Shown here: piece by piece, positions 17,129-25,743 of the stretch
Numbering within the stretch: the first letter of the stretch is position 1
Layout: every line of letters starts with the position of its first letter
NCBI GenBank assembly: GCA_963799455.1
Contig: CAWCXF010000008.1
Coordinates: forward strand, 558,001 to 622,000
Source of the DNA: CAWCXF01 sp963799455
Lineage (GTDB): Bacteria > Pseudomonadota > Alphaproteobacteria > Rhodobacterales > Rhodobacteraceae
DNA length: 64,000 bases
Reading direction: 5' to 3'
Position numbers and translations under genes: made by a program
Notes under the pieces: model-generated
What the model was told of the DNA's origin: nothing
Seen by the model: the letters and a program-made list of their open reading frames with translations, nothing else
Database searches by the model: none

Positions 17129-19300
17129 CTACCCCTTCGCCTCGCGCCGATGGGCGTGCAGCAGGGGCTCGGTGTAGCCCGAGGGCTGCTCGCGGCCCTT
17201 GAGCACCAGATCCCGCGCCGCGCGAAAGGCGGGGCCGTCGAAGCCGGGCGCCATGGGGCGGTAGGCCGGGTCGCCCTCGTTCTGGCGGTCCACGACCTGC
17301 GCCATCTTGCGCAAGCCCTCCATCACCTGCGCCTCGGTGATGACGCCGTGGTGGAGCCAGTTGGCCAGCGCCTGGGAGGAGATGCGGCAGGTCGCGCGGT
17401 CCTCCATCAGGCCCACGTCGCGGATGTCGGGCACCTTGGAGACGCCCACGCCCTGATCGACCCAGCGCACGACGTAGCCGAGGATGCCTTGGGCGTTGTT
17501 CTCGACCTCCGCCCTCACCTCCTCGTCCGAGAGGTTGCGGCCGGGTTCCATCAACGGGATCGTCAGCAGATCCTCCAAGCCGGCCCGCGCGCCGCCCTCG
17601 GCCAGCTCGCGCTGGCGCGCCGCCACGTCCACCTCGAAGTAGTGCAGCGCGTGCAGCGTCGCGGCCGTCGGCGAGGGCACCCAGGCGGTGGACGCGCCGG
17701 CCCGCGGATGGCCGAGCTTCTCGCGCAGCATGTCGGCCATGAGATCCGGCATCGCCCACATGCCCTTGCCGATCTGGCCGCGTCCGCCCATCCCGCAGGC
17801 GAGCCCGATGTCCACGTTGCGGTCCTCGTAGGCCGCGATCCAGGGCTGGGACTTCATCTCGCCCTTGGGCACCATCGGCCCCGCCTCCATCGAGCTGTGG
17901 ATCTCGTCGCCCGTCCGGTCGAGGAAGCCGGTGTTGATGAACGCCACGCGGTGCCTCGCCGCGCGGATGCACTCCTTGAGGTTGACGCTGGTGCGACGCT
18001 CCTCGTCCATGATGCCGAGCTTGACGGTGTTGCGCGGCAGGCCGAGCGCATCCTCCACGCGGTCCATGGTCTCCACCGCGAAGGCGACCTCGTCCGGCCC
18101 GTGCATCTTCGGCTTGACGACGTAGATCGAGCCCGCGCGCGAGTTGCGCCGCTCGCCGCGCAGGCCATGCACCGCGCACAGCACCGTCACCATGGCGTCG
18201 AGCAGCCCCTCGGGCACCTCGGCGCCGTCCATCGTCACGGCGGGCGTGGTCATCAGATGGCCCACGTCGCGCACCAGCATCAGCGCGCGGCCCGGCAGCG
18301 CCAGGCGCTCGCCGCGCGGGCCGCTCATCACGAGGTCGTCGGCGAGGCGGCGGGTGAAGGTCTCGCCGCCCTTCGTCACCTCGGCCGTCAGATCCCCGCG
18401 CATCAGCCCGAGCCAGTTGCGGTAGGCGCCCGCCTTGTCGGGGCCGTCCACGGTGGCGACCGAATCCTCGCAGTCCATGATCGCGGTGACGGCCGACTCG
18501 ACCTCGACATCCGCCACGCCGGCCCGATCCGTCCGGCCCACGCGGTGCTCGCGGTCGATCCTGACGAGCGCATGCAGGCCGTTGCGGCGCAGGACCACCG
18601 CCTCGGGCGCCTCCGGGGCGCCTCGATAGCCCGCGAAGGCGCCCGCGTCGCGCAGCCGCACCGCCCGGCCCCCCTCCTGCGCGAGACGGCCCTCGAGCGC
18701 GCCCTCGGGCGTGACCGCGTAGCCCACCAGATCGGCGTGCGAGCCCGATTCGAGCGGCGCGATCCGGTCGAGGATCGCCTTGGCGCGGGCCACGACGCGC
18801 GCGCCCCGCTCCGCGTCGTAGCCCCCGCCCGGGGGCGGCGAGCCCAGCGCGTCGGTGCCGTAGAGCGCGTCGTAGAGCGAGCCCCAGCGCGCGTTGGCCG
18901 CGTTGATCGCGTAGCGCGCGTTGGTCACGGGCACGACGAGCTGCGGCCCGGCGACGGTGGCGATCTCGGGGTCGAGCCCCTCGGTCTCGACGGTGAAGTC
19001 GGGGCCTTCGGGGACGAGGTAGCCGATGTCCTCCAGGAACGCGCGGTAGGCGGCCGCGTCGATGGGCCGGCCGCGGCGCTCGCGGTGCCAGTCGTCGAGC
19101 CGCGCCTGCATCGCCTCGCGCACCGCGAGCAGCGCGCGGTTGCGCGGCGCGAGGTCGCGGATCAGCGCGGCGAGCCCCGACCAGAAGGCGTCGGCCTCGA
19201 CCCCGCTGCCGGGCAGCGCCTCGGCCTCGATGAGCCGGTGCAGGCTCGCCTCGACCTGCATCCCGTGGGTCTCGACGCGACCGGTGTTGAGATCGTCCAT
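17129..19300 (-). CDS. glcB: Malate synthase G
   Basis: 723 residues, the normal isoform G length. It condenses glyoxylate with acetyl-CoA to malate, in the glyoxylate and glycolate pathways. Visible signatures are TAIMDCEDSVATVDGPDKAG (Mg-binding acidic region), the long insert domain with RNSRAGSIYVVKPKMHGP, GIMDEERRTSVNLKECI, and EDRNVDIGLACGMGGRGQ. The catalytic base region and C-terminal helical cap (SSQALANWLHHG) are intact. The start is chosen at 19300 because AGGAGAAGGACCAG precedes that ATG; the frame upstream is Arg/Pro-rich non-coding DNA. Confidence 0.96.
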   Translation of the reverse strand: MDDLNTGRVETHGMQVEASLHRLIEAEALPGSGVEADAFWSGLAALIRDLAPRNRALLAVREAMQARLDDWHRERRGRPIDAAAYRAFLEDIGYLVPEGPDFTVETEGLDPEIATVAGPQLVVPVTNARYAINAANARWGSLYDALYGTDALGSPPPGGGYDAERGARVVARAKAILDRIAPLESGSHADLVGYAVTPEGALEGRLAQEGGRAVRLRDAGAFAGYRGAPEAPEAVVLRRNGLHALVRIDREHRVGRTDRAGVADVEVESAVTAIMDCEDSVATVDGPDKAGAYRNWLGLMRGDLTAEVTKGGETFTRRLADDLVMSGPRGERLALPGRALMLVRDVGHLMTTPAVTMDGAEVPEGLLDAMVTVLCAVHGLRGERRNSRAGSIYVVKPKMHGPDEVAFAVETMDRVEDALGLPRNTVKLGIMDEERRTSVNLKECIRAARHRVAFINTGFLDRTGDEIHSSMEAGPMVPKGEMKSQPWIAAYEDRNVDIGLACGMGGRGQIGKGMWAMPDLMADMLREKLGHPRAGASTAWVPSPTAATLHALHYFEVDVAARQRELAEGGARAGLEDLLTIPLMEPGRNLSDEEVRAEVENNAQGILGYVVRWVDQGVGVSKVPDIRDVGLMEDRATCRISSQALANWLHHGVITEAQVMEGLRKMAQVVDRQNEGDPAYRPMAPGFDGPAFRAARDLVLKGREQPSGYTEPLLHAHRREAKG

Positions 19301-19523
19301 CTGGTCCTTCTCCTGCAGCGGCTGGTGGGGGCGCGCGCCGGGCCGCGACCCCCGCCCCAATGAACCCGGACGGGGTCGGGACTCAGCCGGCCGCCCTTCG
19401 CGCCGGGACGCGCCGCCGCGGGCCGGCCTCGCCGGAGGCGTGCCCGTGGGAGGCGCGCCCGTGCCGCACGCGCGGGCGGGGGGCCCGGCGGGGCGGGCCC
19501 CGGGACGGGGGCCGTGCGGCGCC

Positions 19524-19742
19524 TCAGTCGGCGGCGGGCGCCACGGCGGGGGCGTCCACGACCTCGCCGCTGCCATCGACCTGCGCGTCCGCGCCGACCG
19601 GATCCTCGCCTCTGAGGAACATGACGAGGACGAAGACCACGAACAGCGCCACCACGGCGATGATCGGCAGCGCGATGCCGAAGCGCAGCGGCGCCTTGTG
19701 GCGGTCCTTCTGCTTCTCGGTGTCGGTGTCGGGGGCGGACAT
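19524..19742 (-). CDS. Small single-span membrane protein
   Basis: 72 residues: a charged N-terminus (MSAPDTDTEKQKDRHKAPLR), one transmembrane helix (FGIALPIIAVVALFVVFVLVMFL, residues ~21-43, given as the span only) and an acidic Ala/Val-rich tail. GAGGAG stands ahead of the ATG. It is on the same strand as the radical SAM operon, 124 bp downstream of it, and 223 bp ahead of glcB. Family unknown; a true gene is supported by the clear helix and ribosome site. Confidence 0.65.
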   Translation of the reverse strand: MSAPDTDTEKQKDRHKAPLRFGIALPIIAVVALFVVFVLVMFLRGEDPVGADAQVDGSGEVVDAPAVAPAAD

Positions 19743-19866
19743 GGGCGGGCTCCTCGGCTGCGGGCCGTCGCGGCCCCTCGGATCGAGTCCTAACCTCGCG
19801 CTCCCACGGCGCGTTTCAAGTCGCCATGCGATCGGGGCCGCGTCGGGGCGGCCCTCGGCCGCGCGC

Positions 19867-20760
19867 TCACGGCGAGGCTTGGGCGCAGTGGCAGCCGGCG
19901 ACGGCCGCGCTCGACCGCCAGAAGGACGCGGCGCGCTCGGCCACCGCCTCGGGCGGGTCGCCGAGGGCGCCGATCACGCTGTCGGCCATGCTGCACAGCG
20001 ACAGGGCGCCGTCCGGCTTGACCGTGACCTGAAGGTCCGTCGCCTTGCGGCGCCGGATCCCGGGGAGCGCGCCGGAGACGAGGACCGGCAGGCCGTGCGC
20101 CTCCGCCGCCGCCGCGACGGCCTCGGCGGCCTCGGCGAAGCGCGCCGCGCAGAGGCCGAACGCGTTGTCGTGAAGCGCCCCCCGGCCGCTCGCCAGGAAC
20201 CGGTTCAGCAGCAGGTGGTCGGCGCGCGCGCACGCCGCGAAGGCCGCCAGCTCGACCGCCGACGCCGCGTTGCGCCTCGTGATCACGGCCGACACCGAGC
20301 GCGGGACGCCGCGCCGCATCGCCAGCGCCACCCCGCGCAGCGCGGCGGCGAGCGACCCCCCGCCGGTCAGGAACCGATACTCGGCCTCGAGGAGGCTCGG
20401 GATGGAGAACTGGATGCGCGCACGGCCCCGCTCCGCGAGCCGCTCGACGACCGCCTCGGGCAGGTCGGCCCCGTGGGTCACGAGGGTGAGGGGCACGTCG
20501 GAGGCAAGCCGCCCCAGCAGGTCGCCGAGGCCGGCGAAGGCGGTGGGATCGCCGCCCGCCAGCGTCACCGACAGCCGGCGGGTCTCGCGCGCCGCGTCGA
20601 CGAAGCGCAGCAGATCCCCCGCCGTCCGCTCGCGCATGTCGGCATGCGACGCGGGCGGCGCGGCGCGCCAGCCGTTGTAGCAGAAGCGGCACTTGAGCTG
20701 GCAGCGCTCGGTCAGCTCGACCCAGAGGCCGAGATCCCCGCGCGGCCCGTCACCGGTCAT
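19867..20760 (-). CDS. Radical SAM protein with SPASM/Twitch-like C-terminus, probable peptide-modifying enzyme
   Basis: 297 residues. The [4Fe-4S] motif CxxxCxxC appears as ERCQLKCRFCYNGW near residues 17-30, followed by VTLAGGDPTAF (the GGEP-like SAM loop). The C-terminal part has NAFGLCAARF, DGALSLCSMADSVIGAL and AGCHCAQ, the spacing expected of a short SPASM/Twitch domain holding an auxiliary cluster, as in enzymes that modify ribosomal peptides. It starts inside the end of a 79-residue Cys-containing gene (11-base overlap). No known RiPP family was recognised. It could instead be an orphan rSAM enzyme acting on a protein or small substrate. Confidence 0.85.
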   Translation of the reverse strand: MTGDGPRGDLGLWVELTERCQLKCRFCYNGWRAAPPASHADMRERTAGDLLRFVDAARETRRLSVTLAGGDPTAFAGLGDLLGRLASDVPLTLVTHGADLPEAVVERLAERGRARIQFSIPSLLEAEYRFLTGGGSLAAALRGVALAMRRGVPRSVSAVITRRNAASAVELAAFAACARADHLLLNRFLASGRGALHDNAFGLCAARFAEAAEAVAAAAEAHGLPVLVSGALPGIRRRKATDLQVTVKPDGALSLCSMADSVIGALGDPPEAVAERAASFWRSSAAVAGCHCAQASP

Positions 20761-20989
20761 TCGACGGCGGCGCATCGACGACGCGGCGCAGCTCGGCCGC
20801 GTCGCAGGCGCCGCAGTTCTTCGACACCGGGACGTCGCGGCGGTCCTCGGTCCCGGCCCCGTCCTCGGCCCCGCGCCCGATCCCGCCCCCGATCCCGCCC
20901 GGGCCCGGGCCCAGCTCGCCGCGCGCCTCCAGCTCGGCCCACATCCGCCGCCAGGCGCGAGTGGGACGGTCTTCGCCGTCACCCGTCAT
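20750..20989 (-). CDS. Small Cys-containing peptide, candidate substrate of the radical SAM enzyme
   Basis: 79 residues. The N-terminal half (RPTRAWRRMWAELEARGEL) could form an amphipathic leader helix. A Gly/Pro-rich spacer (GPGPGGIGGGIG) is followed by an acidic stretch and the C-terminal segment SKNCGACDAAELRRVVDAPP with a CxxC pair. GGAGGAGGCGCG precedes the ATG, codons are GC-ended, and the gene overlaps both neighbours by 11 bases, so it is very probably translated. Leader-spacer-Cys core next to a SPASM-like rSAM enzyme is the layout of a RiPP precursor; that role is inference. Alternatively it may be a small redox or metal-binding subunit. Confidence 0.7.
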   Translation of the reverse strand: MTGDGEDRPTRAWRRMWAELEARGELGPGPGGIGGGIGRGAEDGAGTEDRRDVPVSKNCGACDAAELRRVVDAPPSNDR

Positions 20990-21977
20990 CGCGCCTCCTC
21001 CAGTTGAGCCGCACCCCTTGGTTCGGAAGTGTCCCGTAGGCGCTGCTCCAAGTCAACGCGCGGTGCCGCCGCTCCGGGCCGCGCGCGCCGCCCGCGAGGA
21101 CGTCGAGCCAGAACAGGTAGCGATCGCCGCAATGGCTCGTCGCGGCGAACTCGAAGGCTCGGGCGGGCATCCCGAAGCTGGTGAAGATCTGGCTTCCCGA
21201 GGCGGGGAGCTGATCGCTGATCTTGACGGCGATCTCGATGCGCCCGCGCGGCGCGACCACGTCGCTCAGGCGGATCGAGTTCGGCGTGTGGACGTTCGGA
21301 TCGTCGATGTCGCGGTGGGCCGCGTCCACCCTGACCTGCCGCAGCGCCGAGGTCTCGCTCGTCTTGGAGTAGGTGTGCGGATAGGGCTGCGAGCGGCTGG
21401 TGCGGTTGCGGATGACGGTCTCGATGTCGATGTCCGCCCGCAGCCCCGTCCCCGCCGGGTTCTCCTCGATGTGCATCTCGACGCGGAAGGCCTCGTAGAA
21501 GAAGGGCTGATCGACGATCTCGGCGCGCAGCGCCGCGACGATCTCCCCGGGCAGGTCGAGGGCGATGCGCTCGGAGTGCTTGCGGTGGGAGATGAAGCCG
21601 ACGGCGATGATCAGCGTCGCCGCGACGAGCGCGAGGAACTGCGTCGCCACGGCGCCCGGCCCGGTCCGCGTCCAGGCCCGCGCGAGGATCTCGGCGCCCG
21701 GCTCGCTGAGCGCGAGCCCCGCGGCCACGGCCGCGAGGAGCGCGATCGCGGCGAGGACGGCCGCGTAGTTCGACGGGACGTAGCTCCTCAGCGAGTATCC
21801 CAGGAAGATCGCCACGAAGCTCGAGACCGTCCAGAACGCCGGGTTGATGACCGCCTCGAAGCCCAGGCCCGAGGCGAGGATCCCCGAGAAGATCAGGACG
21901 GACGACTGCGGGATGCCGTAGTAGTCGAAGACCTTGCGGAAGGTCTCCTCGGGGACGAACTCGAATCGGGTTGCCAA
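20979..21977 (-). CDS. Membrane protein with four predicted helices and a ~200-residue soluble domain, first gene of the rSAM operon
   Basis: 332 residues from the TTG at 21977, chosen because AGGAGGGG stands about ten bases ahead and the downstream protein begins ATRFEFVPEETFRKVFDYYG. Four hydrophobic spans lie at about residues 25-43, 48-63, 70-90 and 108-128. The C-terminal domain (about 135-332) is soluble and mixed alpha/beta in look (MHIEENPAGTGLRADIDIE, then YLFWLDVLAGG and LPNQGVRLNW). I do not recognise it. It overlaps the small peptide gene by 11 bases. In this context it could be a membrane anchor, sensor or exporter partner; this is a guess. Confidence 0.72.
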   Translation of the reverse strand: MATRFEFVPEETFRKVFDYYGIPQSSVLIFSGILASGLGFEAVINPAFWTVSSFVAIFLGYSLRSYVPSNYAAVLAAIALLAAVAAGLALSEPGAEILARAWTRTGPGAVATQFLALVAATLIIAVGFISHRKHSERIALDLPGEIVAALRAEIVDQPFFYEAFRVEMHIEENPAGTGLRADIDIETVIRNRTSRSQPYPHTYSKTSETSALRQVRVDAAHRDIDDPNVHTPNSIRLSDVVAPRGRIEIAVKISDQLPASGSQIFTSFGMPARAFEFAATSHCGDRYLFWLDVLAGGARGPERRHRALTWSSAYGTLPNQGVRLNWRRRDDG

Positions 21978-22117
21978 GCTCGTGCCCCTCCTCGCGGGCG
22001 GCCGTCCCCGCCATGGCGCATGCGCGCCGGCCTGGCCAAGACCGGCGCCGTCGGCCGTCATCCGCCGATCCCGGCCCGGCCGCCCTCGTCGCGCCGCCCG
22101 CCGCCCGTGGCGCCCGG

Positions 22118-22146
22118 TTGACACCCCCGGGCGCGGCCTTGATACC
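22118..22146 (+). promoter_or_regulatory. Candidate housekeeping promoter ahead of the acyltransferase gene
   Basis: A perfect TTGACA (22118-22123) is followed after 17 bases by GATACC (22141-22146), a partial match to TATAAT. In DNA this GC-rich a perfect -35 box is rare. It would give a leader of about 145 bases to the start at 22297. Support is by motif only. Confidence 0.4.
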
Positions 22147-22296
22147 TCGCGCCGCCGGCCCGACGGGAGGGTCCATGGGTCCGCCCTGCCCGATCGAAGC
22201 ACAGGAGCCACGACGGTCCCGGCGCATCCCGGCGCGGGGGCCGCGCCACCGCCGAGCGATCATGGAACCGTCACCGCAACCTGCTGTTATCGCGCC

Positions 22297-23169
22297 ATGA
22301 GGGACCGCATCGACCCCCTGATCATCGACCGCGCGCCCTGGCTCGCGCGCCCCGGCGCCTGGCGCCGGCCGGTGCGCCGGGTGCTCGACCGGCTCCTGGA
22401 CTACGACCGCTGCATCGCCCTGGCCGAGAGCTTCGAGACCGAGAGCACCGAGGCGATCATGGCGCGCATGGCCGCGCTCATCGCGCGCGACGTGGAGGCG
22501 ACGGGGCTCGAGAACGTGCCGCGACAGGGCCCCGCGCTGGTGGTGGCCAACCATCCCACGGGCATCGCCGACGGCATCGTGCTGCACGCGCTGCTGGCGC
22601 CGATCCGGCCCGACCTCTACGTCTTCGCCAACTCCGACATCCTGCGCCTGCTGCCGCAGATGGAGTCGATGATCGCGCCCGTCGAATGGCGCCCCGAGAA
22701 GCGCACCCGCGCCAAGACCCGCGCGACGATCGACTATGTGCGCGAGGCGACAGACGCGGGAAGGCTCGGCGTCATCTTCCCCTCGGGCCGCCTCGCCCGG
22801 CGCCGGCGGCTGAGCCTGCACGAGCGGCCCTGGATGCCGTCCGCCGCCTCGATCGCGCGCAAGTTCGAGCTGCCGGTGATCCCCGTGAACATGCGCGCGC
22901 GCAACTCGTCGCTGTTCTACCTCTTCGACCTGCTGCACCCGACGCTGCGCGACATCACGCTCTTCCACGAGACGCTCAACAAGGACCGCCAGCCCTTCCG
23001 CGTCACGGTGGGCGAGCCGGTCTCGCCCTCGGCGCTCCCCACCGGCTCCGAGGCCGGCATCGAGATGCTGCGCGGCCTGACGCTGGGCCTCGGCGGCCGC
23101 CACGCCCCCGGCGTGAGCCTGTGGGACGCGACGCGACGTCCGTTCAGGGCCCGCCACGCCTGGGGCTGA
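22297..23169 (+). CDS. PlsC-like acyltransferase
   Basis: 290 residues of the lysophospholipid/glycerol-3-phosphate acyltransferase superfamily. Motif I appears as VVANHPTGIADG (His to Asp spaced by five rather than four residues, as in a distinct subset), and the third motif as IFPSGRLARRR where most PlsC enzymes have FPEGTRS. ELPVIPVNMRARNS fits motif IV. It likely acylates a lipid head or lyso-lipid at the inner membrane. The start at 22297 is the first Met of the homologous region (MRDRIDPLIIDRAPWLARPG). It is divergent from the rSAM operon and convergent with the next gene. Confidence 0.82.
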   Translation: MRDRIDPLIIDRAPWLARPGAWRRPVRRVLDRLLDYDRCIALAESFETESTEAIMARMAALIARDVEATGLENVPRQGPALVVANHPTGIADGIVLHALLAPIRPDLYVFANSDILRLLPQMESMIAPVEWRPEKRTRAKTRATIDYVREATDAGRLGVIFPSGRLARRRRLSLHERPWMPSAASIARKFELPVIPVNMRARNSSLFYLFDLLHPTLRDITLFHETLNKDRQPFRVTVGEPVSPSALPTGSEAGIEMLRGLTLGLGGRHAPGVSLWDATRRPFRARHAWG

Positions 23170-23295
23170 GGCGACGCGGGAGGGCCCGCTCGACACGGCC
23201 CCGGGGACCGCGATCCGAGGTCTGCGGGGAAAACCCTTCACCGGCGTGGAAAGACCCCGCCGGCGGGAAGATCCGGCACCGCGCCGGGCGCCGGC

Positions 23296-23856
23296 TCAGG
23301 CGGCGGGGCGCTCGTGGCGGCCCTCCTCCACCTCCTCGACGATCTTGGCGACGAAGGCCGGCAGATCGCCGGGCGAGCGCGAGGTGATGATGCCGTCCGA
23401 GGTGACGACCTCGCGGTCCACCCAGGTCGCGCCGGCATTCTCCACGTCGGTGCGGATCGAGGGGAAGGAGGTCATCTCGCGCCCCCGCGCCACCCCGGCC
23501 TCGATCAGGAGCCACGGCGCGTGGCAGATCGCGGCCACGACGCGCCCGCGCTCGACGAAGGCGCGCACCAGCGCCACCGCCTCGCCGACCGTGCGCAGCA
23601 GGTCGGGGTTGATCTGCCCGCCGGGCAGCACCAGCGCGTCGTAGTCCTCGACCCGAACGTCGCGGATGGCGAGGTCGGCCTCGACCTCCTCGCCCCAGTC
23701 GTCCCCGTTCCAGCCGCGGATCGGCCCGCCGTCGGGGCTGGCGATGTCCACCGCCGCGCCGCGTTGCAGCAGCTCCGCCTCGGGCGTCATCAGCTCGGAC
23801 TGCTCGAAGCCGTGGGTGGCCATGACGAGGATGCTGGCTCGGTCGATGCTGGGCAT
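23296..23856 (-). CDS. PfpI/DJ-1 superfamily protein
   Basis: 186 residues of the PfpI-type DJ-1 family (annotated elsewhere as intracellular protease or protein deglycase). It has ILVMATHGFEQSELMTP with the conserved Glu, LVLPGGQINPDLLR, and the nucleophile elbow VVAAICHAPWLLIEAG with Cys and the following His. TSFPSIRTDVENAGATWVD and ITSRSPGDLPAF complete the family pattern. Activity in this family is debated; stress protection is the usual inference. AAGGAGG lies ahead of the start. Confidence 0.9.
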   Translation of the reverse strand: MPSIDRASILVMATHGFEQSELMTPEAELLQRGAAVDIASPDGGPIRGWNGDDWGEEVEADLAIRDVRVEDYDALVLPGGQINPDLLRTVGEAVALVRAFVERGRVVAAICHAPWLLIEAGVARGREMTSFPSIRTDVENAGATWVDREVVTSDGIITSRSPGDLPAFVAKIVEEVEEGRHERPAA

Positions 23857-24020
23857 GTCGGGCCTCCTTGGGTTGGGTTTCGCGCCTCAACGGATCGCGC
23901 TGCCCGCGCGTTCCAACAGCCCTCCCGACGCGCCGCCGCGCTCGATGCGGCGCGATCGATCGGCGAGAGTCCGCCGAGCGCGCTTCGTTCGCCGCGAGGT
24001 CCGGCCATGCCCTTCCTCAT

Positions 24021-24098
<78 letters not shown>

Positions 24099-24503
24099 CG
24101 GCGCCGTGCCGGTGCTGGCGCGCGAGGGCGACGGCCGACGAGGCGCGAAGGACCGCCGACCCGGGCCGCGACTTGGTCCGCGCCGCGCGGCGGCGGACCT
24201 GCGGGCGCCGCGCGGACGTCCGCCCGATCGACGCGATCGAGGAGGCGCCCGTCGTCGAGGGCGTGCTGGCGGCGGCCCTCCCGGAGCGGGGCGGGATGCG
24301 CCGAGGGTGGAGGCGTGCCACGGGCCGCTGCGCGCTGCCGCCCGAGGCTCGGCTCGCGCTCGGCGGGGCCGGGGAGCTGGCGGTCCTGGGCCCTTGGCCT
24401 GTGGGCCGGCGCGGCGGGCCTGGGCCGGCGATCCCGCGCCTCTCGCGGTGGGCTCTCGAAGCGCGGCGGCCGGGCGGCGGCGGAGGGCGCCGCGTGCGCC
24501 GCC

Positions 24504-24580
24504 GTGCTGCCGCCGTGCTGCCGCCGTGCTGCCGCGGTGCTGCCGCGGTGCTGCCGCGGTGCTGCCGCGGTGCTGCCCGA
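24504..24580 (+). repeat. 11-bp tandem array, seven units
   Basis: The unit GTGCTGCCGCC or GTGCTGCCGCG repeats at 24504, 24515, 24526, 24537, 24548, 24559 and 24570. The period equals about one DNA turn and is not divisible by three. It is intergenic. Confidence 0.88.
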
Positions 24581-24727
24581 GATGGCGGTGCCGGGGGAGC
24601 CGGGCCCCGCGCGACGCGGCGCCCCGCAGGAGAGGGAGCGCCCCTTCGCCCGAGGCCGAGTGTCCGGCCGGGGGTCGGACGGCCCCGCGCCGCGCCCGAG
24701 ACGGCGCGCGCGGGGCGGGCCGCCGCG

Positions 24728-25441
24728 TCAGCCGGCCTGGGAGGCGCCCGAGCAGAAGGGCTGGGCGCTGACCCAGGCGCGCATCTCGGCGCGCTTGGCG
24801 GAGGATTGGAACGGGCCCCAGTCCGAGGCGATGGACTGCACCGGGGGCTCGCCGCCGGCGTTGGCGGCCATGATCCGCACCGCGCAGGAGAGGTTGGCCG
24901 CCCCGTCCTTGAGCGCCGAGCCGCTCTGGGCCGCGCAGCCATAGGCGTCGGCGGTGCCCGGCGCGATCTGCACCAGCCCGAACCAGCGCCCGCCGCCGCC
25001 CACGGCCTCGGGGCGCCAGGTCGATTCGAACTTGGCCAGGGCCGAGATCAGCCCGGCCCAGAACGCCTCGCGGTCCTCCAGCGGCGCCGAGGCGTAGGCC
25101 GGGCACCAGGCCTCGATGCCGTCGGGCTCGGAGGCGGGCAGCGCCTTGCCGTGGCCGCGCAGCGCCGCCAGCGTCGCCTCGGTCCAGCGCTCGCCCTCCG
25201 GCCGGTGCGCCCAGGCCAGCACGGGCATCTCCTCGGCGCTCGCCTCGGCGGCGCCGCGGCGCAGGCCGAAGAGGGAGCGCAGCCCCGACCGGCGCTCGAC
25301 CGCCGGGAGCCCGCCCGTCCCGGTCGCGGCGTCGGGCCCGACCTCGGGCGCGGTGGCGACCTGGTCCGTCACGACGGGCGCGCGCTGGGCGCAGCCCGCG
25401 AGGAGGAGGAGCCCCAGCGAGATCGCGATCGGTCGTATCAT
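24728..25441 (-). CDS. Transglycosylase SLT-like lipoprotein
   Basis: 237 residues. The N-terminus MIRPIAISLGLLLLAGCAQ is a lipoprotein signal with lipobox LAGC (Cys17). The C-terminal part has LAKFESTWRPEAVGGGGRWFG and LVQIAPGTADAYGC, which match the catalytic Glu (ES) and the GLxQI segment of lytic transglycosylase SLT domains. It would cleave murein glycan strands in the periplasm. Four Cys in the C-terminal half (WCPAY, YGCAA, LSCAV, PFCSG) could form disulfides. The middle (residues 20-75) is low-complexity. Confidence 0.8.
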   Translation of the reverse strand: MIRPIAISLGLLLLAGCAQRAPVVTDQVATAPEVGPDAATGTGGLPAVERRSGLRSLFGLRRGAAEASAEEMPVLAWAHRPEGERWTEATLAALRGHGKALPASEPDGIEAWCPAYASAPLEDREAFWAGLISALAKFESTWRPEAVGGGGRWFGLVQIAPGTADAYGCAAQSGSALKDGAANLSCAVRIMAANAGGEPPVQSIASDWGPFQSSAKRAEMRAWVSAQPFCSGASQAG

Positions 25442-25743
25442 GTGGGCACCCCCGGCGATGATGGCGTCGAGCCTGGACCCCCTACCTGCCCCGGCCCGGA
25501 CGGCGCCGGCAAGGCGGGGGCGCCCCGAAGGCGGCCCGGGTGTGGCCGTTGAGCGGATCCCCGCCGGGGACGCCGGCCCCGCCGCGAGCGCCCGCCCGGC
25601 CAGTGAGGCAGGGCAGCCCGCCGGCCCCCGCCGGGCTTGTCGGGCTCGCGCGGCGGGCCTAGGAACGGGCGCGACCGCCGTCGCCGCTGCGATCGCCGTC
25701 GCCGCTGCGACCGTCGCCTCAGCGCCCTCACGGAGCCTGCGCC
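25442..25743. other. 302-bp intergenic region ahead of gatB
   Basis: Divergent spacer between the transglycosylase lipoprotein gene and gatB. It holds an imperfect direct repeat of about 15 bp (around 25674-25722, GCCGTCGCCGCTGCGA core, two copies), but no gene and no clear promoter motif. Confidence 0.5.

Noticed and set aside
16195..19363. Long plus-strand frames opposite glcB and its downstream region
   Set aside because: They are the complement of well-conserved glcB codons, rich in Arg/His/Ala, lack family motifs and ribosome sites, and follow from high third-position GC.
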